Below, piece after piece: positions 46,801 to 59,350 of a stretch of 64,000 bases of DNA (within the stretch, counting starts at the first letter, position 1; every line of letters starts with the position of its first letter). The notes under the pieces are model-generated. The model was not told where the DNA came from and did not search any database. It saw only the letters and a program-made list of their open reading frames with translations. The stretch spans positions 39,562,028 through 39,626,027 of the forward strand of contig OZ023214.1 in the NCBI GenBank assembly GCA_963995525.1. The letters run 5' to 3'. Source of the DNA: Escarpia spicata (Eukaryota; Annelida; Polychaeta; Sabellida; Siboglinidae). Position numbers and translations under genes: made by a program.

Positions 46801-48654
46801 ACACACGTTGTTCCAGCTGCAGTACCAATCGTACTCATCTTTAATTCAGCCACAAATTGTGGGAAGAGCCAGAAGAGCATTCGTGAACCCAATTTTAAAT
46901 TTCGACAACCGATAGCTATTGTTTAAACCCTGACTCCCCAAAGGCATATCGTCAACTGTCAACCATTTAGCGTCCGATCGTTCTTATCGGTGTTCTCTGA
47001 GCCCCCACAGACAATGCAAGGTCACAAAAAGACCCGATTAAACATAAAAAAAACTGTAAGATTGGAAATACCCTGGCCAGCGTTTTTATTAGTGCATAGA
47101 TAGACGTGAAGTGCGTGTACACAATGACGCTGTAAAGAGTTACGGGAAAGGGTAATCGATTCACGTATAGAAGATGAATGACAGTATTTGCTGACATGCA
47201 ATGCATTCCGAAACACCCATTTGTCTGACCATTCTTTCTTGATCCGCGCAAAGGATAACATCATCACAGACTAAACAGTGTGTCATTGTGTCTTGATTGT
47301 GCAATATATCCAGCTTTGGGTATGTTGAAAACCATTCCAACAGCTATAGAAATGACTCGCAGTCGCGTCGACTTAAATCATATACATTATCCGCCGCGTC
47401 AGTGCGATACCTGGGAATTATGCATGATCAAAGCGCTTGATCAACGTATAACGACGCTGGATCGACTCGTCGCAGACACTCGATTTCCTGTTCTAACTCG
47501 TTGAGTATTTGTTTGTTCGCTGGCAAGTGTACGCTGTTCGCTGTCGTATTAGTAATCGCAAGGAACGCCTGTTTGTATGGCGTGCGTGATACTGTTGCTT
47601 ACAGTTCGGTCTCTCGCGGCCCACTGAGTTATAGTAAGGGAATAATGCGCGGTTTGTTGACGTTTGGCGAAAATTGTGTAGGTTTGAGTGGTTGCTAGCG
47701 TCGTTATGTGTGGTTTCAATGATTGCTCGCACTACGTAAATCGCCCCCTGATCGTTTGGGACGTTAGGCTATGCCACTCATGGGGTGACTTTTAACTAAT
47801 TGTTGTATTACAGACCCTTCGTGCGGATGTAGACGTCGGCCGGCCTATACCATGGTTGAACTTGCTATTGGACTGAATCTCATTCTGAAATCCTACGATA
47901 AGCATACGTTTTTGAACATTAAGTTAAGATTCCATATGTACAGAAATGACATGCAGATGCGGTACGCGACAAAACATGTGTACATTGCTTAGTGGAAATA
48001 AGTATGGTTCCATGTGTGCATGTGGTTATCTTCACGCGGGTGCAGAAATGGAATCGCTCCACGTAGCGTAGCAAATCGTATCAGCACAGGAATCGGATAG
48101 GAAATTCCTGCAAGTGACGTCACTAGAGAGGTATTTCCCGTGTCTGTACAGATGGAATCATAACCTAACACCGTTGTATAACGATCGACAGTGAGATCCT
48201 GTATAATCCACCCAGCGTTCATTGGTAGGTATTCAGGAAACAACACCCAGAGCTTGTGTTTAGACACCGTGATCTAGCAACTACACCAGCACTAATTCTA
48301 AAACCAGACGTCAGACTGGTCAAAGTGTGTGCCAAAAACACATGTTATGGACATTATAATATATACATGATTGAATAGTAAAATCAAACTGTTGTTAACA
48401 TCAATCTGCCAATTACATTTGTGGACATGCCATGACATATAATGTTATCAGTGTACTGTATCAGCTATGGTATACAATGTAGCTGTTAGACATTGCAACT
48501 TTGTAGGCGAGCTTAATTACATTTGATCGTGTGTATTGTCATCCATTCTTGCCGTCGTTAACAGGAATGTAACAATAGCAATAGCACATGCGCCTAAATG
48601 TAAGATTCGTGGTTATGTATAACAATAGCCTGCGCTATGTTGCGCGTGCATACA
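43846..48654. other. No gene seen
   Basis: Unique sequence. Frames of 70-95 codons at 45274, 45942, 46466, 47280 and 47989 carry no recognisable domain. Confidence 0.45.
46065..46077. repeat. Poly-G tract (13)
   Basis: Thirteen G after CCC. A likely sequencing-prone site; similar G/C runs occur at 24171 and 26063. Confidence 0.9.
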
Positions 48655-48802
48655 TATGTATGTATGTATGTGTATGTATGTATGTATGTATGTATGTATG
48701 TGTGTATGTATGTATGTATGTATGTATGTGTGTGTGTGTATGTGTGTATGTGTGTATGTGTGTATGTGTGTATGTGTGTATGTGTGTATGTGTATGTATG
48801 TG

Positions 48803-48837
<35 letters not shown>

Positions 48838-49180
48838 ATGTATGTGTGTATGTGTGTATGTGTGTATGTATGTATGTATGTATGTATGTATGTATGTATG
48901 TATGTATGTATGTATGTATGTATGTATGTATGTATGTATGTAGTGTGTGTGTATGTATGTATGTATGTATGTATGTATGTATGTATGTATATATGTATGC
49001 GTGTATGCGTGCATGCGTGTATGCGTGTATGCGTGTATGCGTGTATGCGTGTATGCATGTATGCATGTATGCATGTATGCATGTATATATGTATGAATGA
49101 ATGTATAAATGTGTGCATGTATAAGTGTATGCGTGTAAGCGTGAATGTGCTTGCGCGCCTGTGTGTGTGTGAGAGAGAGA
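48655..49180. repeat. (TATG)n/(TG)n compound microsatellite
   Basis: About 520 bp of TATG, TGTGTATG and, near the end, TATGCGTG units. The very long Cys-Val-Tyr or His-Thr frames are artefacts. Confidence 0.98.
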
Positions 49181-49227
49181 TTCGTTTAGTCGTTATTTTT
49201 TAAGAATACATATATGTGTGGCTTGTA

Positions 49228-49246
49228 TATATATATATATATATAT
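49228..49246. repeat. (TA)n
   Basis: Short AT run downstream of the TATG block. Confidence 0.9.
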
Positions 49247-50971
49247 TATAAGTGTGTGTGCGTGTGTACACGTGTGATGAATCGGTATAATTGACACATA
49301 TAATTTACTATTTTATCCACTTCCTGTCCCTGAATCCGCGCATGTGAGCACCTGGCCGTGCATACAGCAGGAAGCATGTGTGTGTAGTGCAATATCCGCT
49401 ACATACAAGACCTGGACGGTTCGACTCTGTCAAACTGCGTTCTATTGTTTTGCCTATTTATGTGGCTCTTGGTTATATTGTTACTCTAGCAGATACCATG
49501 TTATAACTTGAATCGAATGTGTGAGTCTGTATTGATTAGAAACCACACAAAGCCAATATGACGCATCGTATCACCATTCGCACGACGAATTACTCAAATT
49601 GGTTTAGTCAGCTGAGAATGCGTTTGAACGAATATAGTTATGTGCGGGAATCATTACAGGACATCCATGCGTTTTGTTGCGATCGAAAACAAATCATGTT
49701 TACTTGATATTTAAAATAACGTATTCAGAAAAAAATTGCTACGCTTCCATGAACTATTGATTGAGTGTCGAGAACGAAGTGCAATAGAAGGGTATTCATC
49801 AAATTGCACTGATGCTGTCTGTGGAGAATTCAACAGCGGTCTTTGGTACTCGTTTGCAGTTGCATGCTCAAAATCCGGCTCCTTGTTAATGAACCATTTT
49901 GTAATGACCAGACGAAGCAGACAGAGCTTACGAAATACTAATCCGCTGCCTACGCGTAAAGCGCTACTGTCTGCACAGCTGTTTATTATAAATTGGCTAA
50001 AGACACGCGTTCTGGGAACAGCTATACCGTCGCACAACCAGAGTCGACACGCGTGGCTGGCTAAGTAGGTCAGCGGTATCTGCCAGTTGCAGTTCGTGAG
50101 CTGTTTACTCTGTGCACACCTCGCGGGTGGAGAGTCAATTGCCCCCCTCCCCCCACCAGCCACCGACATGAAGCCATTGCTAAGGAGAGTGGCAGTGAGC
50201 TAACGAATGTTGCGTGGGTTCTGCACGATAGACTCTACGTAGCAAAAGACAGAGACGCCGTTGCTATGCCACGTTGCCATAACACGTAAACAAACATGGG
50301 GAATCGATGAAATCCACCGGCGTCCCGCTCGCTATGGTGTCCATATGCATGGCGGGTTGGTGTTCCCTTAACCAGGCTTAGACTACCTAATTACCCATTT
50401 TTTTGTGGAATTGTGTGATGTGTGATATACAAAACCACGTACCAGTGTCAGAACAATGAAGAACTCGCGAATGCTAACACGACACCGACACCTTATAAGG
50501 GGGTTAGTTACCCCCATTGAGTCATTTCTAAGATGAATTAACGCTTTTAAATGAGACGTATAAGCACAGTTCCAACACATTTCCTTACATGATATTAACA
50601 CTATCATGCTCATTAATAATGTACGGGTCCAACGTTGTTGCATATCTTTACAACCGATTCGTTACTAGCATGTTGCATTTCACAAAGACATATATCAGAA
50701 GCCTTCATATATTATTTTACGAAAACACAACCATTGTTGTCCCGACACTTTTATTTTACGTTGACTTTCATATTGCTCTAACAATGAATTAAATATGTAA
50801 GACAGTTCTAATAGAGAGTAATGATTGGCTTTCGCAATATGCTTAATACGGATTACGCCAAGGAGTGCAGCGCCGGTTTACCCGAACCATCCAGGGCTGC
50901 AAAACCAGTAAAATAACGACGATTCTCTCGTCGTTACCAAGAAAGCAATACGTAAACGAACAAGTACTCAC
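49247..50971. other. No gene confirmed
   Basis: A 152-codon minus frame (50169-49711) and a 110-codon plus frame overlap here. Neither resembles a known family. Confidence 0.4.
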
Positions 50972-51091
50972 GTTTGTGGTGGCTAACCAGATAGCGACGC
51001 CGGTAACAACGAGGAATATACTGGTGCAGGCCATTTTCACAATGACCGAGTTCCGGGACGAGCTGGACGCTGCCTGTGTCGTCAGCGGCAT
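50972..51091 (-). CDS. Candidate first coding exon with hydrophobic signal anchor
   Basis: ATG opens 40 codons ending at an AAC/GTGAGT donor in phase 0. The peptide has a polar Ser-rich N-terminus, a Lys, then a hydrophobic core (IFLVVTGVAIWLA). This is the layout of a type II membrane protein such as a Golgi enzyme, or of a signal peptide if the inner Met is used. Codons are GC-rich at third positions, unlike the AT-rich flanks. I could not identify following exons on this strand. Confidence 0.45.
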
Positions 51092-52761
51092 GGAACGACC
51101 TTCAGTCGGATGGACCGTCCCTTTATTCGAGTGCAGCTTCTAGTGGACTTGCAGCAGCCACCACCCCACACAGTGGACGAGCTCGGCCAGATGTAGATTG
51201 GGACTGGAGTTAAGGTCTGCTCACCGTTCAATGACCGCCGCTGTACGCACTGGCTTCGTGGCGCTGTTTTAGTTACCTGCATAATCTCGCAATAAAAATC
51301 GTCACGCGCTGCTGACTTTTGATACACACGCAAATGCACCGACGGCTCATTCCGGTCACGCTAAATTCCGCCTGGCTAATTTGCGTACCATCTTTTGTCT
51401 GGGATCTTGGCAGATTAACGGCACTCTTTTACGATGGGAAATGAGTAATTTATGATATAATTGATACATTGATTAAACGTTGATTAAACAAGCGGTATCT
51501 CGGTTAAAAAAAGCAACGAAATCTTGCGCATTTTTTAAACGTGTCCACCCTCGCTATTAGCTAACTAAATTATTGTTATTAAGTTAAGACAAAAACAGTG
51601 TGTCTTTTGAAAAAGTGTTTGAAGATGGATTGCTGACATCAACTGAGAAAGTTGATTCCAGGTCGTTACAATAGAGAACAAGGCCGAGACGCGATAGAGA
51701 GGGTTAATGTCAGTAAATCACAAGCCATTTCCTTTTACGTAAACGTACATTAACTTGGCAGGTGTACATTAATAGCTGATCTCGCAGTAGTTTATGCGTT
51801 TAAGTGAAAGGACTGTCCAGGTATTTCTTGTGTTTTGTTGTTTAATGTGACGTGTGCGTAGGCTTATACGTTTACCTGTGTCTTGGTTCATATATGTGAC
51901 TCTGTTTTGTGTACCCAAGAAAGAGAGAACGTTCGTGCGTACGAGCGTATGTGTGTGGTTTCCAGTTGTATTATTGTGACCAAGCACATGCTATATAGAC
52001 TTTGCTTCGCCAACTCCAGTTACCGCAGCAGCTTTTCCGTACATTACAGCGCTGTACAGCTGAATATTCAGCACCTGTTTGGTATGTTTTTTAAACGCAA
52101 TGCTCAGTGCTGACTGTACTTGTACTTTTGTGGGGTACGGGGGTTTCATTACACACGCATTACACTCTTTTACACATATCTAGTATGAGTTAGATACAAG
52201 TCGCCTGATTGTGTGCGAATTACTTCCACGTTTTTTGGATGTACGAGCAATTATTGACATCAATACAAACTGTTCTGTTTGTAACGAAACGGACACCGTA
52301 TATGTCCTCCAACAACAACTGTCGATTGTTCAAACTACAGGGGCGTATTGTGACAGCCAATGGATATGCTTAGCTCAGACACCACGACGCTTTCTTTAAA
52401 TGGTGAAGCTATTGATTTTGTTTGCCACTTTAAACTGCGACATTGTGTGTACATGGAGACGGCGTCGACGTCGTTTATTGTTGTTGCTATTGCTCTGCGG
52501 TAACTTGCTTTGGAAACCGGTTCAGGGAGGCTGTTATAAGTGTTCTCTTATCGTGTTTACGAAACCTTGAATAAGGCCTGTAAGCAAGTTTACGTAAGTA
52601 TGGTAAACATTTTGTACACTGTTAAGTAACATGGATTTTAATTTTATTTAAAATATACGAGCCGTCAACAACCGGTCAAACAAGTTCTATCCAGTTAGTG
52701 TGACGTGTGCGGGCCACAAGAGAGACGTAAACATGCATAGATCTTTAGTTAATGTGTTATA
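51092..52761. other. Upstream flank of the 51-kb exon, no gene seen
   Basis: Could contain the promoter of the signal-anchor exon; no clear TATA or other element. Confidence 0.4.
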
Positions 52762-53815
52762 TTCAGATTCAGATTCAGACTGTTTATTACCAAGTAGCAT
52801 TTAGAATGTACGAGGAATTCTTGGCGTTGTGGCGTCAACATACATGCACGCTTGTCTCCCCTGCCCTCCATCATGCACAAGCAAAATATAAACATTATGA
52901 AACATTATGAAACTATGCTAAAACTAGTATAAAGTTTAACCAAGGCCAACTGCCAACATATTTTAAGACAGTCGTACATCGATTGACATAAAGTGAACTT
53001 GATAACATAATATTAATACCGTCTGAACATTACCTAAAAAGTTAAAAAGTATACATGTAATTAAATAAATAATAAATAAATGTATAAATCAATTATCAGA
53101 CGATATAAAAAACTAAGCTGACAGTTAAAAAGTATGTACATACATGTAGTCAAGTTAATGAATAAATAAATAAATAATAAAAACAAATAAATATATATAA
53201 ATAAATATATAAATAATTTAACATGGCGACATAAAATCTAAACCGACTGAAAACAGTATCATGGCATCTCGCGGTTCAAGTGACTCACAGCCTGCGGATA
53301 AAAACTATTTTTTAAGTATACTGGTCCTTGTCTTAATACTTCTATAGCGCTTGCCAGAGGGAAGAAGTTAAAAGAGATGGTTGGCTGGGTTGGTAGTATC
53401 CACAATGCTCTTGGATTTTCGCACAGAGCGAGCATGGTAAATATATTCAATGGATGGCAACTCGCGCCCAATGATTCTAGATACGCCCTTCACGATAACT
53501 TCTAGCCGCTGTTTCTCCTTCTGACTGGCGCGACCAAACCACACTACAATCGAGAAAGTGAGGATACTTTCAATGATTGCGCGGTAGAATCGTATCATAA
53601 TCTCCTGAGCAATGCCGAATCTCCTGAGCTGCCTCAGGAAGAACAGGCGTTGTTGTGCCCTTTTTGTAATGCACAGTGTGTTTGTGCACCAGCTGAGATC
53701 GGGTGCACAAACGTCTCACTCGGAGAGGGTACATCTTTCTATGAGCAGGCAAGGCATGGAGTAGAGTCGGATCCCTACCGTCGTGTCTGATATCCGTCAA
53801 TATGTTCATCATTTC
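52762..53815 (-). pseudogene. Degenerate LINE 3' half with TCTGAA tail
   Basis: Conceptual frames around 53720-53240 read DLSWCTNT, ITKRAQQRLFFLRQL, FYRAIIESILTFSIVVWFG, RIIGRELPSIE and LKNSFYPQAV, the conserved C-terminal region of a non-LTR reverse transcriptase, with at least two frameshifts. An AT-rich 3' UTR follows. It ends in AATAAACAG and three TCTGAA units at 52764-52785, a typical LINE 3' end. It is a different family from the CR1 copies. Confidence 0.85.
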
Positions 53816-54794
53816 CTACGCACCTGGAAATAAGTAATTAGTGCCCAGATGACCTATAGAGAACAAAGATATGCGTTCATTCGAACGCATGTGCCTGTGT
53901 ACGTTTTTTCCCATTGTCTTTCCGGTAACATACCATTTTCTACGATATCTTATCCATGATTGCATGCACATGGAAATCGTCTTATTAATATTTAACCCCC
54001 TATTGTATTAATGTTGCGTGGCGTCGTCTACCAACGAAACACACGATTTAGCGTCACACACAATTTGCACATGAATGCTTGTGGGCCAGTCGTTTTATTG
54101 CCGGTTTCCGGGTATATAATACATTAAATTGCAATGCAACGCAACGATCACGATATGTTCCTTCAATTATTAACGACTCCTTTCTCCGCGTCTCCCGTGA
54201 GGCATAATTTGGATCAGCAGCAATGACTGCTGCTGTTGGACAATGTTGGTGGATTTAATCAAATCACTGGCGCTGTTTGCACACAACCACCCAGATGCGA
54301 AAGAGGGCATGCGTGTGAACACTAGCGCAGTGCACGCCAACATGCAGCATTTATAACGAGGGACTACTTTATGTGTGCTAACACGAAGCGCAAACGTGCA
54401 TAATTGATTCGAGTCTGAGGAAGTGTTACTCCACTCTTCTGGTTGCCGGAGCCGGTCGGAAGGGGAAGACACTGCTTGAAGTGACGTGTGGTGGAAACCA
54501 GGATTTAAAAGGAATTCCAAAGATATGTAAACATAAATGTTATTAATTTGTATTCAGAGGTGGTAACGTTGGTTAAGTTAACTCCTACCTAGTTGCATGG
54601 TGTGTGTGTGTGCGTGGACATTTCTGAAATTCATTACTGTCACCAATACATTATGGAATATTATGTTATCTTTGACAGTGATGTGTCCAATATGATTTTT
54701 ATTTCGGTTGCTTAATGCAAGCCTTTATGCGTGAAAAAGCTGTCAAAGTACACGTACATGCTGGTATAGAACGGAGCAAGAATGGATGTAGATG
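53816..54794. other. No gene seen
   Basis: Between two LINE fragments; a 116-codon minus frame at 54520-54170 is unsupported. Confidence 0.5.
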
Positions 54795-55450
54795 TAGTAT
54801 ATACAATGGGGGATACTGTGCTAAATACTACTGTAAAAGAACCGGACTTACGGTTAACCATTAGTGCTGATATGAAGGTTTCAGAACAGTGCGGAATTGC
54901 AGCTTCAAAGTGAAATCAAATCCTTGGATTAATTAGGCGAAATTAAGCGTATAAGGAATAAGAACTAGTAATACCGCTGTACAAAACAAAAGTTAGGCCT
55001 CATTTAGAATAGTGTACACAAGCGTGGACGCCATATCACAAGAAGGACATAGATACGTTAGAAAGAGTACCGAGGAGAGCGATTAAAATGATTCAAACAT
55101 TGAGAGATCTTAGTTATGAAATACGCCTAAAAGAATGTTGTTTAACAACACTAGAGACCAGGAAATTGAGAGGAGGACATGAAGTTACATTAGCAAAGGA
55201 GCAGTGTAGATTAGATATAAGAAAGTTTTCATGTTCACAAAGGACTGCAAATGAATGGAACATATTATATGTTGACTGTGTGGGTGCTAGTAGCATGAAT
55301 ATGTTTTAAAATAAAATCGACTCATACCTCAGAAGGGCGGGATACACGTAGATAAAAGGGTTGGACTCTCGATAAGTCAAAGGGCTTCCTTGTCCATCTG
55401 CTATCTAGAGTTAATTCTCTGGGTGGAAATCTTGTTAAATCTTGTTAAAG
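54795..55450 (+). pseudogene. Degenerate CR1 3' fragment, same family as the 59-63 kb copy
   Basis: Matches the ORF2 C-terminal part and 3' UTR of the complete copy in the opposite orientation, with several stop codons and an internal deletion of about 38 codons near 55165. It ends with the same broken hairpin and two decamer tail units near 55430-55448. 5'-truncated, as usual for LINEs. Confidence 0.88.
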
Positions 55451-57109
55451 AATGACCCACCCCCAATTCATCGTTAACACCAGCTGAAATATTACCCTTT
55501 ATAACAGTATTCTCGTTCTGAGAACTAGTACTCAAAGCGCGATATTGTAGGTCGTCTGTAATCAGCTGCATATTAAAATAAAGGTAAAAATAACGAATGT
55601 CCAATGCTAATGTGCTTTCAATGTTATATAAAGTCAGTGGCGTACTTAGAAAAATAGCGAACATTGACATTAATTGAAGCCAGATATGTATCAGTTTCTT
55701 GTAATGAGCAATTATGTTTAAATAATGTATGCCCCCGCGCAACACCTTTGTGTAGAGCTAAACACAGCAATTAAAAGCAACCGCATTTATACATCACTGT
55801 AGGTCAAATGTCGACAATTACCTGTCAATGCAAAACAAATGGCACGTATCAAATGTACTAGCCCTATATCATTACCAACATAGTCTCGGCGCCACGTATT
55901 TACTGAGCTGACACTGCAACTTGAATAAGTTTTGGGAATATCCATAATCCATTTTCCGTAACAATATGACGTCACAGTAAAACTATGTTTGATGTAGACG
56001 GAAATAAGACTGTGTGGTATTAATAACTAAATCTTTACTCGCATACACAATACGGAGTACGCATTAAAGGTTATTTGCGAGAACGGTTTAAAATAGTATA
56101 ATATTTTAAGTATTCACTATTTATGTCATTGAACCATACCCGACATTACCAAGGTAACGTAGTCGCGTGGGTAACAAACGTATATCTCCCCTCAAACACA
56201 CATAATTCTTTGACTTGTTGTAAAAGGGGCGCTGTTTGTTCACTGGACGAACGTTTGCCTCTTTTCGTTGGCGCACGTGACGGGAGTGCCGTGCCCATTA
56301 TAGTGCAACTGTCGACACGGCTGAGTTATTATCTTTTCTCTCCGCTCGATATTTCTGAAACAGAAAAGAAGAAAGCACAACCAAATATATGCACGCACGT
56401 TTGCACACGATCATTAACGCACGCAAGCACGCTAATATGCACGCACGGACGCACGCAAACGCGCACGCACGCACCCACAAGCGCACGCACACGCACACAC
56501 AAAACAACACACACACGCGCGCGCGACGTTTGTACAATTTTAACTATTTTCCTTGAGACGCATTCTAAAACAGTGCTGATTTCACGATGTATTCACATCG
56601 TATGATAAAACTAATACGAAACGTGTGTACGCCTGACAAACGGTACGCGATTCGGAACTATCAAGATTTGCAGGGGATGTGAACTATTCCACACAAGGTG
56701 TGAACGTGTAACCTGACATGGATTCACAGAGTGGTGGTCTCTATATCATCTCTAACCCACTGGATCGTGCTCCCAGCGGCCGGAGTTGCTTCCCTGTCGG
56801 GCGCGTGTGAGAGGCGCCGAGCAGGCAGACGACAGCAAAGTCGTCGTTGACAAAGGTCTATAGCAATATACGGGCGGATGTTGTCATTGCAGCTACATGT
56901 ATCACACATGATCGGCCATGACCTGGACGACACCTGGTGATCACTACAAAACAAGATCGCCGCGTCTATCTGATGGATATGTTCACCCTCTTAATATAAC
57001 CAATCGGAACATCACTGGGAAGCATCAAAAGTCTATTAAGCGATCAAACAGCGCGCCACCGATTTCCCGATACAGATCTTCAAAATATGTCTGAATTAAC
57101 GAGGCTGGA
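55451..57109. other. No gene seen
   Basis: Holds the CACG simple repeat at 56385-56525; the 160-codon plus frame at 56123 runs through that repeat and is likely chance. Confidence 0.5.
56385..56525. repeat. CACG/CACA-rich simple repeat
   Basis: Degenerate GCACGCAC and CACACAC units, ending in GCGCGCGCG. Confidence 0.85.
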
Positions 57110-57670
57110 CGGTGTATAGAACGTGCGATCAGCACAGTATTTTCGACTTAATTGAGAAGTCACCTACACTGGCTCCTAGTAAGAAAGCTACACATAGTTG
57201 TACACACGGCGCTGTATGCAGGCACGCCAGTGCATCTCGCGTCATTGTTACATCGTCACTCGCCACGATGGTCTCTACGCTCTGGCGCTGGTCTGCTTCT
57301 GGACGTTCCACGCGTGAACCTAAAAAGTTATGGTCGGCGGACGTTTGCTTGTGCTGGGCCGACATTGTGGAACTCTCTGCCTCTGGTACAACGCGCGATT
57401 GAGAACACTAGGCAGTTTGGAAAATTATTGAAGACATTTCTGTTTTTAAAATTAATATAATCAGACCTCATTTATCCTTTGTATATTTATTCACGCATAC
57501 AGTTTTAATTAATATTTAGTTTTATTTATCTTAGAATCACATTTTAGTATCTATTCAACTTATTTAATGTAATTTAGGTTTCTACTTTTTAATTTATTTA
57601 TGTTTTATCCAGTATGGCATTAGTCCAGGATCTGATGGTGTATAAGTAAAGTTTATTATCATTAGTATTA
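57110..57670 (+). pseudogene. L2-like LINE 3' fragment
   Basis: The frame near 57150-57460 reads LHWLLVRK, SLRSGAGLLLDVPR, KSYGRRTFACAGPTLWNSLPL and FGKLLKTFLF, the hallmark C-terminus of L2/CR1-type reverse transcriptases. An AT-rich 3' UTR ends in GTAAAGTTTATTATCATTAG (to 57665). Upstream frame has stops; 5'-truncated. Confidence 0.88.
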
Positions 57671-58309
57671 TTGCTGAGTCATACTGCAATAACGCAAGTC
57701 CGGCAGGTTGATTGTTTTGAGACAAAGATTGATAGCAAAATATTTGAGTTTTCTTTGTTGTTGTTTAGTGGGTATTTCAGGCTGATCACATGACTTCGAA
57801 AGTTACTGCGTCCAGTCTGCTTTATGTTTCTAGTTTACAGGTCGATGATATGATAAGATGAACACTGTATAGCGCCATAAATCTAGATAAATCCATTCGG
57901 AGCCGCTTAGAATACATAACTATATATATTCAGAACATTAAGAAGTTACGTAAAATTTATTATATCAATTGAAGGCAATATGTCGTCAGAAGTGTGGAAT
58001 TTCTGACACATCTTTACTGAGGCACGTGTTCAGTTGTGAATAGCCGTAACATTTCATTTTGTACCCATAGCTCACAAACAACATAATGTCAAAGCATGGC
58101 CATGTTTTAAGTAGTACGGGCCAAGAATGTGCGACAATGACCGACATATTTAACAGACACCCCGATTATAGCCGAGGTGAAGGGAAAGTAGCAAGAAGCC
58201 TTCTGAGTAGTTACTTTCATACCCGTTCACTCATTAACATATTGAATGTGTAATGGCACACTCTTATTCACCCTCTGTTACCACCACTTATCCTTTGTGA
58301 ACATAGTTC
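57671..58309. other. No feature seen
   Basis: Unique AT-rich sequence leading into the 43-bp minisatellite. Confidence 0.5.
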
Positions 58310-58605
58310 ACATCCACTCACCCTCACTCACACACCCTCGCCGGCCTGACTTACCCTCACTCACCCTCACTCACACACCTTCACCGGCCTGACTTACCCT
58401 CACTCACCCTCACTCACACACATTCACCGGCCTGACTTACCCTCACTCACCCTCACTCACACACCTTCACCGGCCTGACTTGCCCTCACTCACCCTCACT
58501 CACACACCTTCACCGGCCTGACTTACCCTCACTCACCCTCACTCACACACCTTCACCGGCCTGACTTGGCCTCACTCACCCTAACTCACACACTTTCACC
58601 CACCT
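58310..58605. repeat. 43-bp minisatellite
   Basis: CCGGCCTGAC recurs at 58341, 58384, 58427, 58470, 58513 and 58556, exactly 43 bp apart. Each unit also contains two CTCACCCTCACT parts. Confidence 0.95.
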
Positions 58606-58995
58606 CACCAAAAGACATGTACTCTCAGTCAACCCCATAACTCTTACTCACCTTCCGTACCATTACTCACCTGCACACCCATACACACCCCACTCACCTC
58701 ACTTACCGTTATCGCCATCATACACCCCATTCACTCCACTTACATTCATCACCCTTACACACCCCATTCACCTCACGTATCCACTACCATACTCACATAC
58801 CCCATTCACCTCCCTTACCCTCATTACCCTCCCACACCCCATTCACCTCACTTACCATCACCACTCTCACACACACCATTCACCTCACTAATCCTCTTCA
58901 CCCTCACTCACCTCGCTTACCCTCACTCACCCTCACACACACTCCATTCACACCATATACGCTCACCCATCCTCACGTACCCTTCACACACCGAC
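58606..58995. repeat. Degenerate CACTCACCC-rich region
   Basis: Loose CCTCACTCACC, ACACACCCCATTCACC and TTACC units; probably the decayed extension of the 43-bp minisatellite. Confidence 0.8.
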
Positions 58996-59350
58996 CCTGA
59001 ATGCCAAAACTTCTTTTGAACGATCAAATGTCAGCTATATTTGTGCCAAGTGATTCTTTGAAAATGTTACAGCCTTCACTTCATTTTGTTCTGGGTCGGT
59101 TCACCAACTATTTTCAAGAGAAGAAGACAGTTTGTTTGTAAAGCAAGTTACATAAACGTCCCCAATCAGGAGGTTGACACGGCCCGGTACAATTGTAGAA
59201 AGAATGCGTATCGTTGCGAACAGTTGAATAACATCAGTATAATTTAACAAGATTTAACAAGATTTAACAAGATTGCCATCCAGAAAATTACTCTGGATGG
59301 CAGTTGGACAAGGAAGCCTTTTGGCTTATCGAGAGTCCAATACTTTTTAT

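Noticed and set aside
48588..49203. Large overlapping frames rich in Tyr-Val-Cys-Met or His-Ile-Thr
   Set aside because: Product of the TATG/TG microsatellite.
49711..50169. 152-codon minus frame
   Set aside because: No domain, weak codon signal, and an overlapping plus frame of similar quality.
56123..56605. 160-codon plus frame
   Set aside because: Half of it is the CACG simple repeat.
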